Positions 17,333 to 26,311 of a DNA stretch of 64,000 nucleotides are shown piece after piece. Numbering within the stretch: position 1 is the stretch's first letter; each line of letters begins with the position of its first letter. The position numbers and the translations under genes are program-made. The stretch lies in assembly GCF_001612885.1 (NCBI RefSeq), contig NZ_BDBH01000005.1:62001-126000 (forward strand). Reading direction: 5' to 3'. The notes under the pieces were generated by a model. It saw only the letters and a list, made by a program, of their open reading frames with translations, was not told where the DNA came from and did no database searches. Origin of the DNA: Nocardia harenae NBRC 108248. GTDB taxonomy: Bacteria > Actinomycetota > Actinomycetes > Mycobacteriales > Mycobacteriaceae.

Positions 17333-20300
17333 GTGAGCAGTTCAACTTCCCAGTTCGGACAGAACCAGTGGCTAGTCGACGAGATGTATCAGAAGTTCAA
17401 ACAGGACCCATCATCGGTCGACGAGAGCTGGCACGAGTTCCTGGCGGACTACACCCCGGAAGTCAGCGCCGATTCCGAGCAGGCCGGCCCGGCCGCGAGC
17501 TCCGCCGGTTCCGCCTCGACCGGTAACGGAGCCGCGCGCGCCGGCGCCAACGGTTCGGCCGCCAAGGCTGCCCAGCCCAAGCCCGAGCCCGCGAAGGCTC
17601 AGCCCGCCGCCAAGACCGAGCCCGCCAAGGCTCAGCCCGCCGCCAAGACCGAGCCCGCCAAGGCTCAGCCCGCCGCCAAGACCGAATCCGCCAAGGCTCA
17701 GCCCGCCGCGAAGACCGAGCCCGCCAAGGCCCCCGCCGCGAAGACCAAGGCCGCGGCCGAGCCGGCCGCGAAGGCGCAGCCCGCCCAGCAGGCGCGCACC
17801 CCCAAGACCACCCCCGCCCCGACCTCCAACGCGGCCCCCACCTCGGGCAAACCCAAGCAGGAGAGCGCGGAGGACCAGTCCAAGGTACTGCGCGGCGCGG
17901 CCGCCGCGGTCGCCAAGAACATGTCGGCCTCGCTGGCCATCCCGACCGCCACCAGCGTGCGGGCCATCCCGGCCAAGCTGATGATCGACAACCGCCTGGT
18001 CATCAACAACCACCTCGCCCGCACCAGGGGCGGCAAGATCTCCTTCACCCACCTGCTCGGCTACGCCATCGTGCAGGCGGTCAAGAAGTTCCCGAACATG
18101 AACCGGCACTTCGCCGAGGTGGACGGCAAGCCGAACGCGGTCACCCCCGCGCACACCAACCTCGGCCTCGCCATCGACCTGCCCGGCAAGGACGGCAGCC
18201 GCTCGCTCGTCGTCGCCGCCATCAAGGGCACCGAGGAGTTCTCCTTCGGCCAGTTCCACACCGCCTACGAGGACATCGTGCGGCGCGCGCGGGACGGCAA
18301 GCTCACCGCCGAGGACTTCTCCGGCGTCACCATCTCGCTCACCAACCCCGGCACCATCGGCACCGTGCACTCGGTGCCGCGCCTGATGAACGGCCAGGGC
18401 GCCATCATCGGCGCGGGCGCCATGGAGTACCCGGCCGAGTTCCAGGGCATGGCCGACGAGCGCATCGCCGACCTCGGCGTCGGCAAGCTCATGACGCTGA
18501 CCTCGACCTACGACCACCGCATCATCCAGGGCGCGGAGTCCGGCGATTTCCTGCGCACCATCCACCAGCTGCTGATCTCGGACGAGTTCTACGACGAGAT
18601 CTTCCACGGCCTCGGCGTGCCGTACGAGCCGATCCGCTGGCGCAAGGACGTGCGCGAGCGCGGCGTCGACAAGAGCGCCCGGGTGCTCGAGATGATCGCC
18701 GCCTACCGCAACCGCGGCCACCTGATGGCCGACACCGACCCGCTGCGGCTGGTCAAGGACAAGTTCCGCAGCCACCCGGACCTGGACGTCACCCAGCACG
18801 GGCTGACCCTGTGGGATCTGGACCGCGAGTTCAATGTCGGCGGCTTCCACGGCCAGGAGCGGATGAAGCTGCGCGACGTGCTCTCCATCCTGCGCGACGC
18901 GTACTGCCGCCACGTCGGCGTCGAGTACACCCACATCCTGGAGACCGACCAGCTGCAGTGGATCCAGGACCGGGTGGAGCAGAAGCACGCGAAACCCACG
19001 GTCGCGCAGCAGAAGTACATCCTGAACCGGCTGAACGCGGCGGAGGCCTTCGAGACCTTCCTGCAGACCAAGTACGTCGGTCAGAAGCGCTTCTCGCTGG
19101 AGGGCGCCGAGGCCGTCATCCCGATGATGGACGCCGTCATCGACCAGTGCGCCGAGCACTCGCTGGACGAGGTCATCATCGGCATGCCGCACCGCGGCAG
19201 GCTGAACGTGCTGGCCAATATCGTCGGCAAGCCCTACTCGAAGATCTTCACCGAGTTCGAGGGCAATATGAACCCGGCGGGCACGCACGGCTCCGGCGAC
19301 GTCAAGTACCACCTCGGCGCGCAGGGCACCTACCTGCAGATGTTCGGCGACAACGAGATCGAGGTCTCGCTCACCGCCAACCCCTCGCACCTGGAGGCGG
19401 TCGACCCGGTGCTGGAGGGGCTCGCCAGGGCCAAGCAGGACCTGCTGGACAAGGGCGACGGCCCCGAGGGCTTCTCGGTCATGCCGCTCATGCTGCACGG
19501 CGACGCGGCCTTCGCCGGCCAGGGCGTCGTCGCGGAGACGCTGAACCTCTCCGGGCTGCGCGGCTACCGCGTCGGCGGCACCATCCACATCGTGGTGAAC
19601 AACCAGATCGGCTTCACCACCGCGCCGGAGAACAGCCGCTCCACCGAGTACTCCACCGATATCGCGAAGTTCATCGGCGCGCCGATCTTCCACGTCAACG
19701 GCGACGACCCGGAGGCCTGCGACTGGGTGGCCCGGCTCGCGGTCGACTTCCGGCAGAAGTTCCGCAAGGACGTCGTCATCGACATGGTCTGCTACCGGCG
19801 CCGCGGGCACAACGAGGGCGACGACCCCTCGATGACCCAGCCGTCGATGTACGACGTCATCGACACCAAGCGCTCGGTCCGCAAGGCCTACACCGAGAGC
19901 CTGATCGGCCGCGGCGACATCTCGCTCAAGGAGGCCGAGGACGCGCTGCGCGACTACCAGGGCCAGCTGGAGCGGGTCTTCAACGAGGTCCGCGAGCTGG
20001 AGAAGTTCCCGCCGGAGCCCAGCGAGTCGGTCGAGGACGACCAGAAGGTGCCCTCCACCGTGCAGACCGCGGTGGACAAGTCGGTGCTGCAACGCATCGG
20101 CGACGCCTTCCTGAACGTCCCCGACGGCTTCAACGTGCACCCCCGCGTCAAGCCGGTGCTGGAGAAGCGCCGGGAGATGGCCTACGAGGGCAAGGTCGAC
20201 TGGGCCTTCGCCGAGTTGCTCGCCTTCGGCACCCTGATCGACGAGGGCAAGGCGGTCCGGCTCACCGGCCAGGACTCCCGCCGCGGCACCTTCACCCAGC

Positions 20301-21247
20301 GGCACTCGGTCATCATCGACCGCAAGACCGCGGAGGAGTACACCCCGCTGCACAACATCGGCAGCGAGAACCCCGGCTGGTTCGCGGTGCACGACTCCGC
20401 GCTCAGCGAGTACGCCGCCGTCGGCTTCGAGTACGGCTACTCGCTCGGCAACCCCGAGGCGCTGGTGCTCTGGGAGGCGCAGTTCGGCGATTTCGTCAAC
20501 GGCGCGCAGTCCATCATCGACGAGTTCATCTCCTCCGGCGAGGCCAAGTGGGGCCAGCTCTCCGACGTCGTGCTGCTGCTGCCGCACGGCCACGAGGGTC
20601 AGGGCCCGGACCACACCTCCGGCCGGATCGAGCGCTTCCTGCAGCTCTGCGCCGAAGGCTCGATGACGGTGGCCGTTCCGTCCACCCCGGCGAACTACTT
20701 CCACCTGCTGCGCAGGCACTCGCACGACGGCATCCGCCGCCCGCTCATCGTCTTCACCCCGAAGTCGATGCTGCGCAACAAGGCCGTGGTCTCCGACATC
20801 AAGGACTTCACCGAGTCCAAGTTCCGCTCGGTCTTCGACGAGCCCGCCTACGAGACCGGCACCGGTGACCGCTCCAAGGTCAAGCGCGTGCTGCTCACCA
20901 GCGGCAAGCTCTACTACGAGCTGGCCGCCGAGAAGGCGAAGCAGAAGCGCGAGGACGTCGCGATCGTCCGGGTCGAGCAGCTCTACCCGCTGCCCAAGTA
21001 CCGGCTGAACGAGGCCCTCGACGGCTACCCCAACGCCACCGACCTGGCCTGGGTCCAGGAGGAGCCGGCCAACCAGGGCGCCTGGCCGTTCTTCGGCCTG
21101 AACCTGCCCGAGCTGCTCCCCGAGCGGCTCGGACGGCTGCGCCGCATCTCGCGGCGGGCCATGTCGGCGCCGTCGTCGGGGTCGAGCAAGGTGCATGCCG
21201 TGGAGCAGGCGGAGATCATCGAGGAGGCGTTCGCGCCGACGAAGTAG
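17333..21247 (+). CDS. kgd: Multifunctional 2-oxoglutarate decarboxylase/dehydrogenase E1-E2 protein (Kgd/SucA)
   Basis: 1304 aa from GTG 17333 (N-terminus [19 protein letters not shown]); an in-frame ATG at 17315 is the alternative. Order: an E1-specific N-terminal helix, a low-complexity AKPE linker (~65-180) with an 11-residue tandem repeat, a succinyltransferase (E2-like) domain with [16 protein letters not shown] (~390-405), and the ThDP-dependent E1 domain ([14 protein letters not shown] ~617, [30 protein letters not shown]). Very close to M. tuberculosis Rv1248c. It decarboxylates 2-oxoglutarate in the TCA cycle and supplies succinyl groups with E2/E3 partners; in relatives the FHA protein GarA inhibits it. 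A strong hairpin follows 14 bp after the stop. Confidence 0.97.
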   Translation: MSSSTSQFGQNQWLVDEMYQKFKQDPSSVDESWHEFLADYTPEVSADSEQAGPAASSAGSASTGNGAARAGANGSAAKAAQPKPEPAKAQPAAKTEPAKAQPAAKTEPAKAQPAAKTESAKAQPAAKTEPAKAPAAKTKAAAEPAAKAQPAQQARTPKTTPAPTSNAAPTSGKPKQESAEDQSKVLRGAAAAVAKNMSASLAIPTATSVRAIPAKLMIDNRLVINNHLARTRGGKISFTHLLGYAIVQAVKKFPNMNRHFAEVDGKPNAVTPAHTNLGLAIDLPGKDGSRSLVVAAIKGTEEFSFGQFHTAYEDIVRRARDGKLTAEDFSGVTISLTNPGTIGTVHSVPRLMNGQGAIIGAGAMEYPAEFQGMADERIADLGVGKLMTLTSTYDHRIIQGAESGDFLRTIHQLLISDEFYDEIFHGLGVPYEPIRWRKDVRERGVDKSARVLEMIAAYRNRGHLMADTDPLRLVKDKFRSHPDLDVTQHGLTLWDLDREFNVGGFHGQERMKLRDVLSILRDAYCRHVGVEYTHILETDQLQWIQDRVEQKHAKPTVAQQKYILNRLNAAEAFETFLQTKYVGQKRFSLEGAEAVIPMMDAVIDQCAEHSLDEVIIGMPHRGRLNVLANIVGKPYSKIFTEFEGNMNPAGTHGSGDVKYHLGAQGTYLQMFGDNEIEVSLTANPSHLEAVDPVLEGLARAKQDLLDKGDGPEGFSVMPLMLHGDAAFAGQGVVAETLNLSGLRGYRVGGTIHIVVNNQIGFTTAPENSRSTEYSTDIAKFIGAPIFHVNGDDPEACDWVARLAVDFRQKFRKDVVIDMVCYRRRGHNEGDDPSMTQPSMYDVIDTKRSVRKAYTESLIGRGDISLKEAEDALRDYQGQLERVFNEVRELEKFPPEPSESVEDDQKVPSTVQTAVDKSVLQRIGDAFLNVPDGFNVHPRVKPVLEKRREMAYEGKVDWAFAELLAFGTLIDEGKAVRLTGQDSRRGTFTQRHSVIIDRKTAEEYTPLHNIGSENPGWFAVHDSALSEYAAVGFEYGYSLGNPEALVLWEAQFGDFVNGAQSIIDEFISSGEAKWGQLSDVVLLLPHGHEGQGPDHTSGRIERFLQLCAEGSMTVAVPSTPANYFHLLRRHSHDGIRRPLIVFTPKSMLRNKAVVSDIKDFTESKFRSVFDEPAYETGTGDRSKVKRVLLTSGKLYYELAAEKAKQKREDVAIVRVEQLYPLPKYRLNEALDGYPNATDLAWVQEEPANQGAWPFFGLNLPELLPERLGRLRRISRRAMSAPSSGSSKVHAVEQAEIIEEAFAPTK
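17585..17746 (+). repeat. 33-bp coding minisatellite in the Kgd linker
   Basis: Four 33-bp units (17585, 17618, 17651, 17684) encode [11 protein letters not shown] (the fourth starts ES), followed by a 30-bp unit lacking one codon (17717-17746). Units differ by only a few bases, so the array is recent and probably length-variable. It sits in the flexible linker before the succinyltransferase domain. Confidence 0.93.
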
Positions 21248-21261
21248 TTCTTCCTCGTGCC

Positions 21262-21301
21262 CCGTTTGGGACGGTGTACCGCGATACACCATCCCAAACG
21301 G
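21262..21301 (+). terminator. Strong hairpin downstream of kgd
   Basis: Arms 21262-21278 and 21285-21301 pair in 16 of 17 positions (one C-A mismatch) with a 6-nt loop. There is no T-run; actinobacterial terminators often lack one. It insulates kgd from the AT-richer islet that begins just beyond. Confidence 0.75.
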
Positions 21302-21484
21302 TTCACGGAAGTCTCGCGATGCGCTCTCCGGCAAGCTGCCTCGTGGCGGTAGCCGGCTGCGACTGGGAGACGCTACAGCGGCGGGCAGCATCGGATCCGC
21401 ACTCTGGTGGTCAGCAGCACTGTCAATCCGGTCCACCCAGCAGCCCGCTACACGCCACGTCCTACATGTGCCAAAATCGCAAAC

Positions 21485-22585
21485 ATGGACGCGAAGATGC
21501 TTGGTAAGCGAATCGCAGAAGCGCGAGTCGCTGCTGGCATGTCACAGAGGGACCTGTCCGTAGCTCTACAGCAAGCCGACCACACGACGATCAGCAAGAT
21601 GGAATCCGGCATCCGGCGAGTCTCGGCGACGGAAATATTCGCGATCGCTCAGGTGCTCGGCAGACCACTGCAATGGTTCGTTATGGAGGAAGTGCCCGCA
21701 GCGATCAGCCGACGCACCGATGATGGTTTCGACCCCGAACTCGGCGTCCTTCTGGATGATGCGATCGAGCTGCTCGCGGATGACGCACGTTCGCTCCTCC
21801 GCAAGGGACTGATTGTCGCGCACCCTCGACCAGCGGCAGCCGTCCCGACCACTTACGCCGATGCGGAACGCGTCGCCGAGGTGGCTCGCGAGCGCGCTGG
21901 ACTGCAAAACGAGCCTATCGCCGACATCCTGGCCGTATGCGAGAAACTCGGCATGCACGTATATGTCGGCAACTATGGAGAGTCCGCGGACGGTACCTGC
22001 GTGACGGTTGACAGCACGGATGAGACCGCGACAGCCGTCGCGGTGATAAACGCGGAGCGCCCTTCGGGACGCAAACGGGTCACTGTGGCTCACGAACTCG
22101 CACACTGGCTGGTCGGAGACGCGTATGACGCACACAGCGCCGACTCCGAGACCATGGTCAAGGCGGTAGCAATTCACTTCCTGATCCCTCGCGCGGGTGC
22201 GACGGCGCTGTGGAACGATTATGCACGCGACAGTCCTCGCCGCCGGGCCACCAGAATCGCGGGTACCTACCGCGTTTCATGGACAGCGACCGTAAATCAG
22301 CTGAAGAATATTGGACTGATCAGCGAGCACGAGAGACTCACAATGGCGCGGGTTAAACCTCTTGTCAGCGAGTTCATAGCCGCAGGAGTTTCTCTGATCC
22401 CGGATGATCTAATGGCCCCTCGGTTATCCCCCCAACTAGCCGCCGCGATCGTCCGCGGTTACGAGGGGGCGAAACTGACCCGCAAACGGGCACTGATGAT
22501 GCTGCGAGGATCCATCGGCGATGCGCAGCTCCGCCAACGAGACGACGCACCGTTCGAAGTCATCCAGGGAGATGCTGGTGCCTGA
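21485..22585 (+). CDS. XRE-family HTH regulator fused to an ImmA/IrrE metallopeptidase domain
   Basis: 366 aa. HTH_3 domain at about 6-66 (KRIAEARVAAGMSQRDLS...ISKMESG). ImmA/IrrE-type zinc peptidase with the HExxH motif VAHELAHWLV (His203, Glu204, His207) and a likely third ligand in the SETMVKAVAIHFLIPR helix. In this family the peptidase cleaves a repressor or antitoxin; here the DNA-binding domain is on the same chain, as in many two-gene toxin-antitoxin-like or phage-derived modules. It overlaps the PIN-like gene by 8 bp. Codons are clearly less GC-biased than in flanking genes, indicating horizontal acquisition. No strong ribosome site is visible before the ATG. Confidence 0.9.
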   Translation: MDAKMLGKRIAEARVAAGMSQRDLSVALQQADHTTISKMESGIRRVSATEIFAIAQVLGRPLQWFVMEEVPAAISRRTDDGFDPELGVLLDDAIELLADDARSLLRKGLIVAHPRPAAAVPTTYADAERVAEVARERAGLQNEPIADILAVCEKLGMHVYVGNYGESADGTCVTVDSTDETATAVAVINAERPSGRKRVTVAHELAHWLVGDAYDAHSADSETMVKAVAIHFLIPRAGATALWNDYARDSPRRRATRIAGTYRVSWTATVNQLKNIGLISEHERLTMARVKPLVSEFIAAGVSLIPDDLMAPRLSPQLAAAIVRGYEGAKLTRKRALMMLRGSIGDAQLRQRDDAPFEVIQGDAGA

Positions 22586-23138
22586 TCCGTGGGTGATGGA
22601 TACGAGTGTATTCACCCACTGGCACAGAGCGGGCCGCGGCGAGATTCTCCGTAGAGTCTCTCCCGGCGGACAGGTGATCCTGATCCCCGACGCGGTGAAC
22701 GCTGAGGTCGAGGTTGCGCGCACGGCTCATTCCGGAATTCCTGCTATTGCCGATTGCGAGTGGGTGGAACTTGTCGTTCTGAGTCCCGACGAGGGAGCTG
22801 AGCAACTCGCGATCCAGTTCGACATGGGTGCGGAATCACCTGGCGAGCACGCCGGCGAAGCTGCGGTTATTGCCTACGCGCACGCTCACAATTGCACTGC
22901 TATCGTTGACGAGAAGATCGTAGACGATCTCTTGGCTACCGATATGTGGCTGCCACTGAAAACCGGAGCAAGTCTGCACGCGTGGGCTTGGCGGCGCCCG
23001 CCTTGCGGAACTCGACTACACGCTCTCGATGTGCTGACCGAGCGCCGCGCTCAGCGAGCCGGGGCCGGGGCCGCCGACGGCGCGTTCCTGGACCTTGATT
23101 CCCAGGGTGGTCGCCGAGTCCAGGGTGCCGAGCAATAG
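22578..23138 (+). CDS. PIN-like domain protein, partner of the HTH-ImmA gene (3' end possibly altered)
   Basis: 186 aa from GTG 22578, with AGGGAG 6 nt upstream; ATG 22572 lacks room for a ribosome site. The opening PWVMDTSVFTHW has the first PIN aspartate, a later EHAGEAAVIAYAHA segment the middle acidic pair, and TAIVDEKIVDD the last acidic site, as in VapC/DUF4411-like nucleases. After about residue 135 (near 22985) base composition jumps to the GC-rich host pattern, and the last ~50 residues (Arg/Gly-rich) look unlike a PIN tail. The native C-terminus may have been cut at the islet border. Probable function: RNase toxin or effector paired with the upstream regulator (inference). Confidence 0.68.
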   Translation: MPDPWVMDTSVFTHWHRAGRGEILRRVSPGGQVILIPDAVNAEVEVARTAHSGIPAIADCEWVELVVLSPDEGAEQLAIQFDMGAESPGEHAGEAAVIAYAHAHNCTAIVDEKIVDDLLATDMWLPLKTGASLHAWAWRRPPCGTRLHALDVLTERRAQRAGAGAADGAFLDLDSQGGRRVQGAEQ

Positions 23139-23165
23139 CGACGTGGACGATCCGACCGGGCTCAC
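23016..23165 (-). pseudogene. Possible remnant of a host gene at the islet border
   Basis: A 49-codon reading frame from GTG 23165 to TAG, antisense to the odd 3' end of the PIN-like gene, with host-like C/G-ending codons (GTLDSATTLGIKVQER...). An in-frame stop lies 6 nt upstream. It reads like the C-terminal end of a longer protein rather than a complete gene. The family was not recognised. Confidence 0.25.
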
Positions 23166-23212
23166 CCGTTGTCAGGCCCCTCGGGCGACCGAGGCGTCGC
23201 GGGAGGGTGCGC

Positions 23213-26161
23213 TCAACGAGGTGCTGCGGCCGAACGGTCGAGTACACCGATGAGCGCCTCGGCTGCGGCGGCGAGGGTGCGGCGCTCGCCCGCCGCGAAG
23301 GACGTGCCGAAGGCGGCGCCCAGCGCTTCCCTGGCGCGGGCGAGGGCGGCGTCGAGGCGCAGGCGTTCGGTTCCGGCCGCGTCGGTGACGCCGGTGGCGG
23401 CGGCGAGTTCGACCAGGCCCGCGGCGGCGCCGAGGCGGTCGAGGAGCGGGACGAGGTTGCGGAGGCAGGTGCGGAGGAGCTGGTCACTGCCCGCGCCGGA
23501 CCAGTAGTCGACGGCGGCGCGGGCATCGGCGAGGGTGGCGCTGTTCAGCGGGGCGGTGCGGGCGCGGACGGCGGTGGCCGCGGTGCGGCTGACGCCGGCG
23601 ATGATCCGGTTGTGCACGGATTCGGCTCGGGTGGTGGCGGTTTCGAGTGCGGTGAGGGCGCGGGCAGGGTCGGTGTCGGCGTGAAGTTCGCCCTCGGTGT
23701 AAGCGACCCAGGCGAGGCTGGTCGGGTTGCCGGAACGGCGCGCCTCGGCGGCGGCGCGGGCGAGTAGCGGGTCGGCTGGGCGGCCGCTGTAGGCGGCGGC
23801 GAGGGTGAGCGCGACGGTCGCGAGGGTTGCGGCGACGTGGTCACCGCGGGCGAGTGCAAGGGTGTGCGCGCGGGTGTTCAGCTCGTCGACCGTCGCGAAT
23901 TCACCATCGGCGAGCGCCTGATCGGAGAGGGCGTCCAGCGCCACCGATTCGGCGCGGCTGCCCGGCTCGGCAGCCGCCAGCGCGGCGGCACCGCGAGCGC
24001 GGGCCTCGGCGGCGTTGCCGACCAGCCAGTGGTGCAGCGTCGCCGCCGCATGCACACCCGAGCTCGCCTCGCGCTCGTCGATCTCCAGCGCCCAACCGAG
24101 AATGTCGGCACGCAGCCGCAGGTAGGACCAGTGCCGGTAGGCGGTGACGATGCGGCAGGCGGTCGCGGGCTCCGCGTCGAGTGCCCAGCGGAATGCGACG
24201 GCGGCGTCGGGGACCAGGTCGTCGAGCCGAAGCGACCAGCGGGGTTCGTCGGGACCGCGGAGTCCGTCGTCGGCGTCCTCGACCGCTGCGACAAGCCAGG
24301 CGGCGTGGGCGCGGCGGGCGGCGACGCGTTCGCCGGCGGGAGTCTCGGTGTGGACGAAGGTGCGCAAGGTCTCGAGCATGCGGTAGCGGCCGGTGCCGGT
24401 CGGTCCGGGGCGCACCAGAAGGGAGCGTTCGGCGAGACGGGCTACCAGCTCGGCGGTGTCCGAGCCGGGCGAGTCCGCCTCCGCGCTCTGATCTTCCAGG
24501 CCGACAGTGCCCGGCACCTCGGCGAGCACGGCTGTGGCCGCGGCGAGGTCGAACTCCCTCGCGAAGACGGCGAGGCGGCGGAAGGCGCGCGCCTCGGCCG
24601 GCTCCAGCAGGTCGCAGGACCAGGCGATGGTAGCGGCGAGGGTGCGCTGGCGCCGCGCGGCCAGTGGTGAACCGGCGCGCAGCAGGTCGAGGCGGTGGGT
24701 CAGGTGGGTGGCGAGATCATCGAGGGTGAGCGCGCCGAGCCTGCCCGCCGCGAGTTCGATGGCCAGCGGGAGCCCGTCCAGGCGGCGGACCAGGGCGGCG
24801 ACGGCACGACGGACAGCGAAATCGTCGCGGCACGCGGCGAATTCGGGGGCGGCTGCGGTCGCGCACTCGAGGAAGAGGGTGACTGCGGGTGCGGCGGCGG
24901 AATCGGGGTCCGGCAGTTGCAGCGGGGGCAGCGGCGAGACCTGCTCGGCAGCGATGCCGAGGCGTTGCCGTGAGGTGGCGAGTACCCGCAGGTCGGCGGA
25001 GGCGGTGAGGGCGAGTTCGGCGACGGCGGCGGAGGCGCCGAGGAGGTGCTCGCAGTTGTCGAGCACCAGGAGACCGTCCAGCTCGGCGAGCCGGTGCCGG
25101 AGGGCGGTCTCGAACACGGCGCCGGGACGCACCTCGACGCCGATGGCATCGGCGACGGTGCGCGCGACCGAGCCTGCGGTCGTCACCGCGGCCAGATCGG
25201 CCCACCAGTGCCGGTGCCCGGCCGCGACCACGGCGGCGAGGCTGGTCTTGCCGACACCGCCCGGACCGACGACGGTTACCGCGCGATGCAGGTCGAGCAG
25301 GGTGTTCACCGCGGTGAGCTGGGCGTCGCGGCCGATCAGCGGGCGCGGCGCCGGGCCGCGCGTGCCCGCACGGTCAGAGCTCGGCCCGCCGCCCGACCGC
25401 GGCAACTCGGTCGGAGCCGAGCGAGCAGTGCCATCCCGCATAGCGCCCCCTGGCACCCCCATCTCGTGCCGCAGCACCCGCCCGTGCAGCGCGACCAGCG
25501 TGGGAGACGGGTCCAACCCCAGCTCATCGGCGAGCGCACGCCGATACTCGTCGTAGACCCGCAGGGCCTCCACCTGATCACCGGGCGTGAGCGCCTCGAT
25601 CAGCAACCGCACCCGCCGCTCCCGCAGTGGCGCCGCCGCGAGCAAGGCCCGCAACTCCGCGACCACTTCCGCACCGCGACCGAGCTCGAGCAGCGCACCG
25701 GCCCGCTCCTCACGCGCCACATCGAACCGCTCACGCAGCTCCGCCGCCTCCGCATACGCGGGACCGGCGGCGAACCGCCCCCACGGCTCCCCGCCCCACA
25801 GTTCGAGCGCGCTCTCCCAGCGCGCCAGGGCCGCCGCGGGTGACTCCCCGACCGGCACGACAGTGCGGCTCGCGAACTCGTCCGCGTCGAGCGCGACCCC
25901 CTCCCGATCAAGGCAGTACCCCGCATCGGAGCGTCGCAGCACCGGCCCCACGGCCAGCCGCCGTAACCGCGCGACCGTCGTATGCAGCGCGGCCCGCGGA
26001 TCACCGGGCTCCGACTCCGGCCACAACTCCGCGACCAGCCGCGGAACCGAGACAACCCGCCCGCGTGCCAGCACCAGCAGCGCGAGGAGCAGCCCCGGCC
26101 GACCGCCCGGGAACGGCCGGTCGCCGAGTCGCGGCTCCCCCAGCACGCGGATCTCGAGCAC
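23213..26161 (-). CDS. AfsR/SARP-type transcriptional regulator with NB-ARC-like ATPase and TPR-like region
   Basis: 982 aa from GTG 26161, with AAGGAG 4 nt upstream; the frame continues 74 codons further but runs into the divergent gene and promoter. Order: OmpR-type winged helix (~1-80, EIRVLGEPRLGDRPF...), bacterial transcriptional activation domain BTAD (~85-235), STAND ATPase with Walker A GPGGVGKTS and Walker B LLVLDNCEHLL, then alpha-helical TPR-like repeats to the end. SARP proteins activate nearby operons, often for secondary metabolism. The obvious candidate target is the divergent methyltransferase gene; the shared 150-bp region holds two inverted repeats. Confidence 0.88.
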   Translation of the reverse strand: MLEIRVLGEPRLGDRPFPGGRPGLLLALLVLARGRVVSVPRLVAELWPESEPGDPRAALHTTVARLRRLAVGPVLRRSDAGYCLDREGVALDADEFASRTVVPVGESPAAALARWESALELWGGEPWGRFAAGPAYAEAAELRERFDVAREERAGALLELGRGAEVVAELRALLAAAPLRERRVRLLIEALTPGDQVEALRVYDEYRRALADELGLDPSPTLVALHGRVLRHEMGVPGGAMRDGTARSAPTELPRSGGGPSSDRAGTRGPAPRPLIGRDAQLTAVNTLLDLHRAVTVVGPGGVGKTSLAAVVAAGHRHWWADLAAVTTAGSVARTVADAIGVEVRPGAVFETALRHRLAELDGLLVLDNCEHLLGASAAVAELALTASADLRVLATSRQRLGIAAEQVSPLPPLQLPDPDSAAAPAVTLFLECATAAAPEFAACRDDFAVRRAVAALVRRLDGLPLAIELAAGRLGALTLDDLATHLTHRLDLLRAGSPLAARRQRTLAATIAWSCDLLEPAEARAFRRLAVFAREFDLAAATAVLAEVPGTVGLEDQSAEADSPGSDTAELVARLAERSLLVRPGPTGTGRYRMLETLRTFVHTETPAGERVAARRAHAAWLVAAVEDADDGLRGPDEPRWSLRLDDLVPDAAVAFRWALDAEPATACRIVTAYRHWSYLRLRADILGWALEIDEREASSGVHAAATLHHWLVGNAAEARARGAAALAAAEPGSRAESVALDALSDQALADGEFATVDELNTRAHTLALARGDHVAATLATVALTLAAAYSGRPADPLLARAAAEARRSGNPTSLAWVAYTEGELHADTDPARALTALETATTRAESVHNRIIAGVSRTAATAVRARTAPLNSATLADARAAVDYWSGAGSDQLLRTCLRNLVPLLDRLGAAAGLVELAAATGVTDAAGTERLRLDAALARAREALGAAFGTSFAAGERRTLAAAAEALIGVLDRSAAAPR

Positions 26162-26225
26162 AGTGCTCCTTGTGGCCCGCGCGGAAACGGTCGCGTTCAG
26201 CATGCCGACTGTCCCGCACCCGGGC

Positions 26226-26258
26226 CACCCCTGTGAGCGGGGTGACAGCCGGCTGTCA
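26226..26258. promoter_or_regulatory. Two adjacent inverted repeats between divergent SARP and methyltransferase genes
   Basis: CACCCC-N7-GGGGTG (26226-26244) overlaps by two bases the perfect 16-bp palindrome TGACAGCCGGCTGTCA (26243-26258). They lie 54 bp before the methyltransferase ATG and 65 bp from the SARP start, where operators for either gene would be expected. Classical SARP sites are direct repeats, so a different regulator may bind here. Confidence 0.45.
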
Positions 26259-26311
26259 GCGCCGGAGCGCACGGTGGAGGCGTCCCGAACCCCGACCTCC
26301 CGGAGCAGACC

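Noticed and set aside
17585..17746. Regularly spaced repeats considered as CRISPR
   Set aside because: Repeats are contiguous, in frame and encode a peptide repeat; no spacers.
17411..21436. 1341-codon open frame antisense to kgd
   Set aside because: Arises from the G/C codon bias of kgd; no family, ribosome site or plausible protein; the sense strand is clearly kgd.
21302..21484. Attachment site or tRNA fragment at the left border of the islet
   Set aside because: No tRNA-like sequence and no direct repeat matching the right border could be found by eye.
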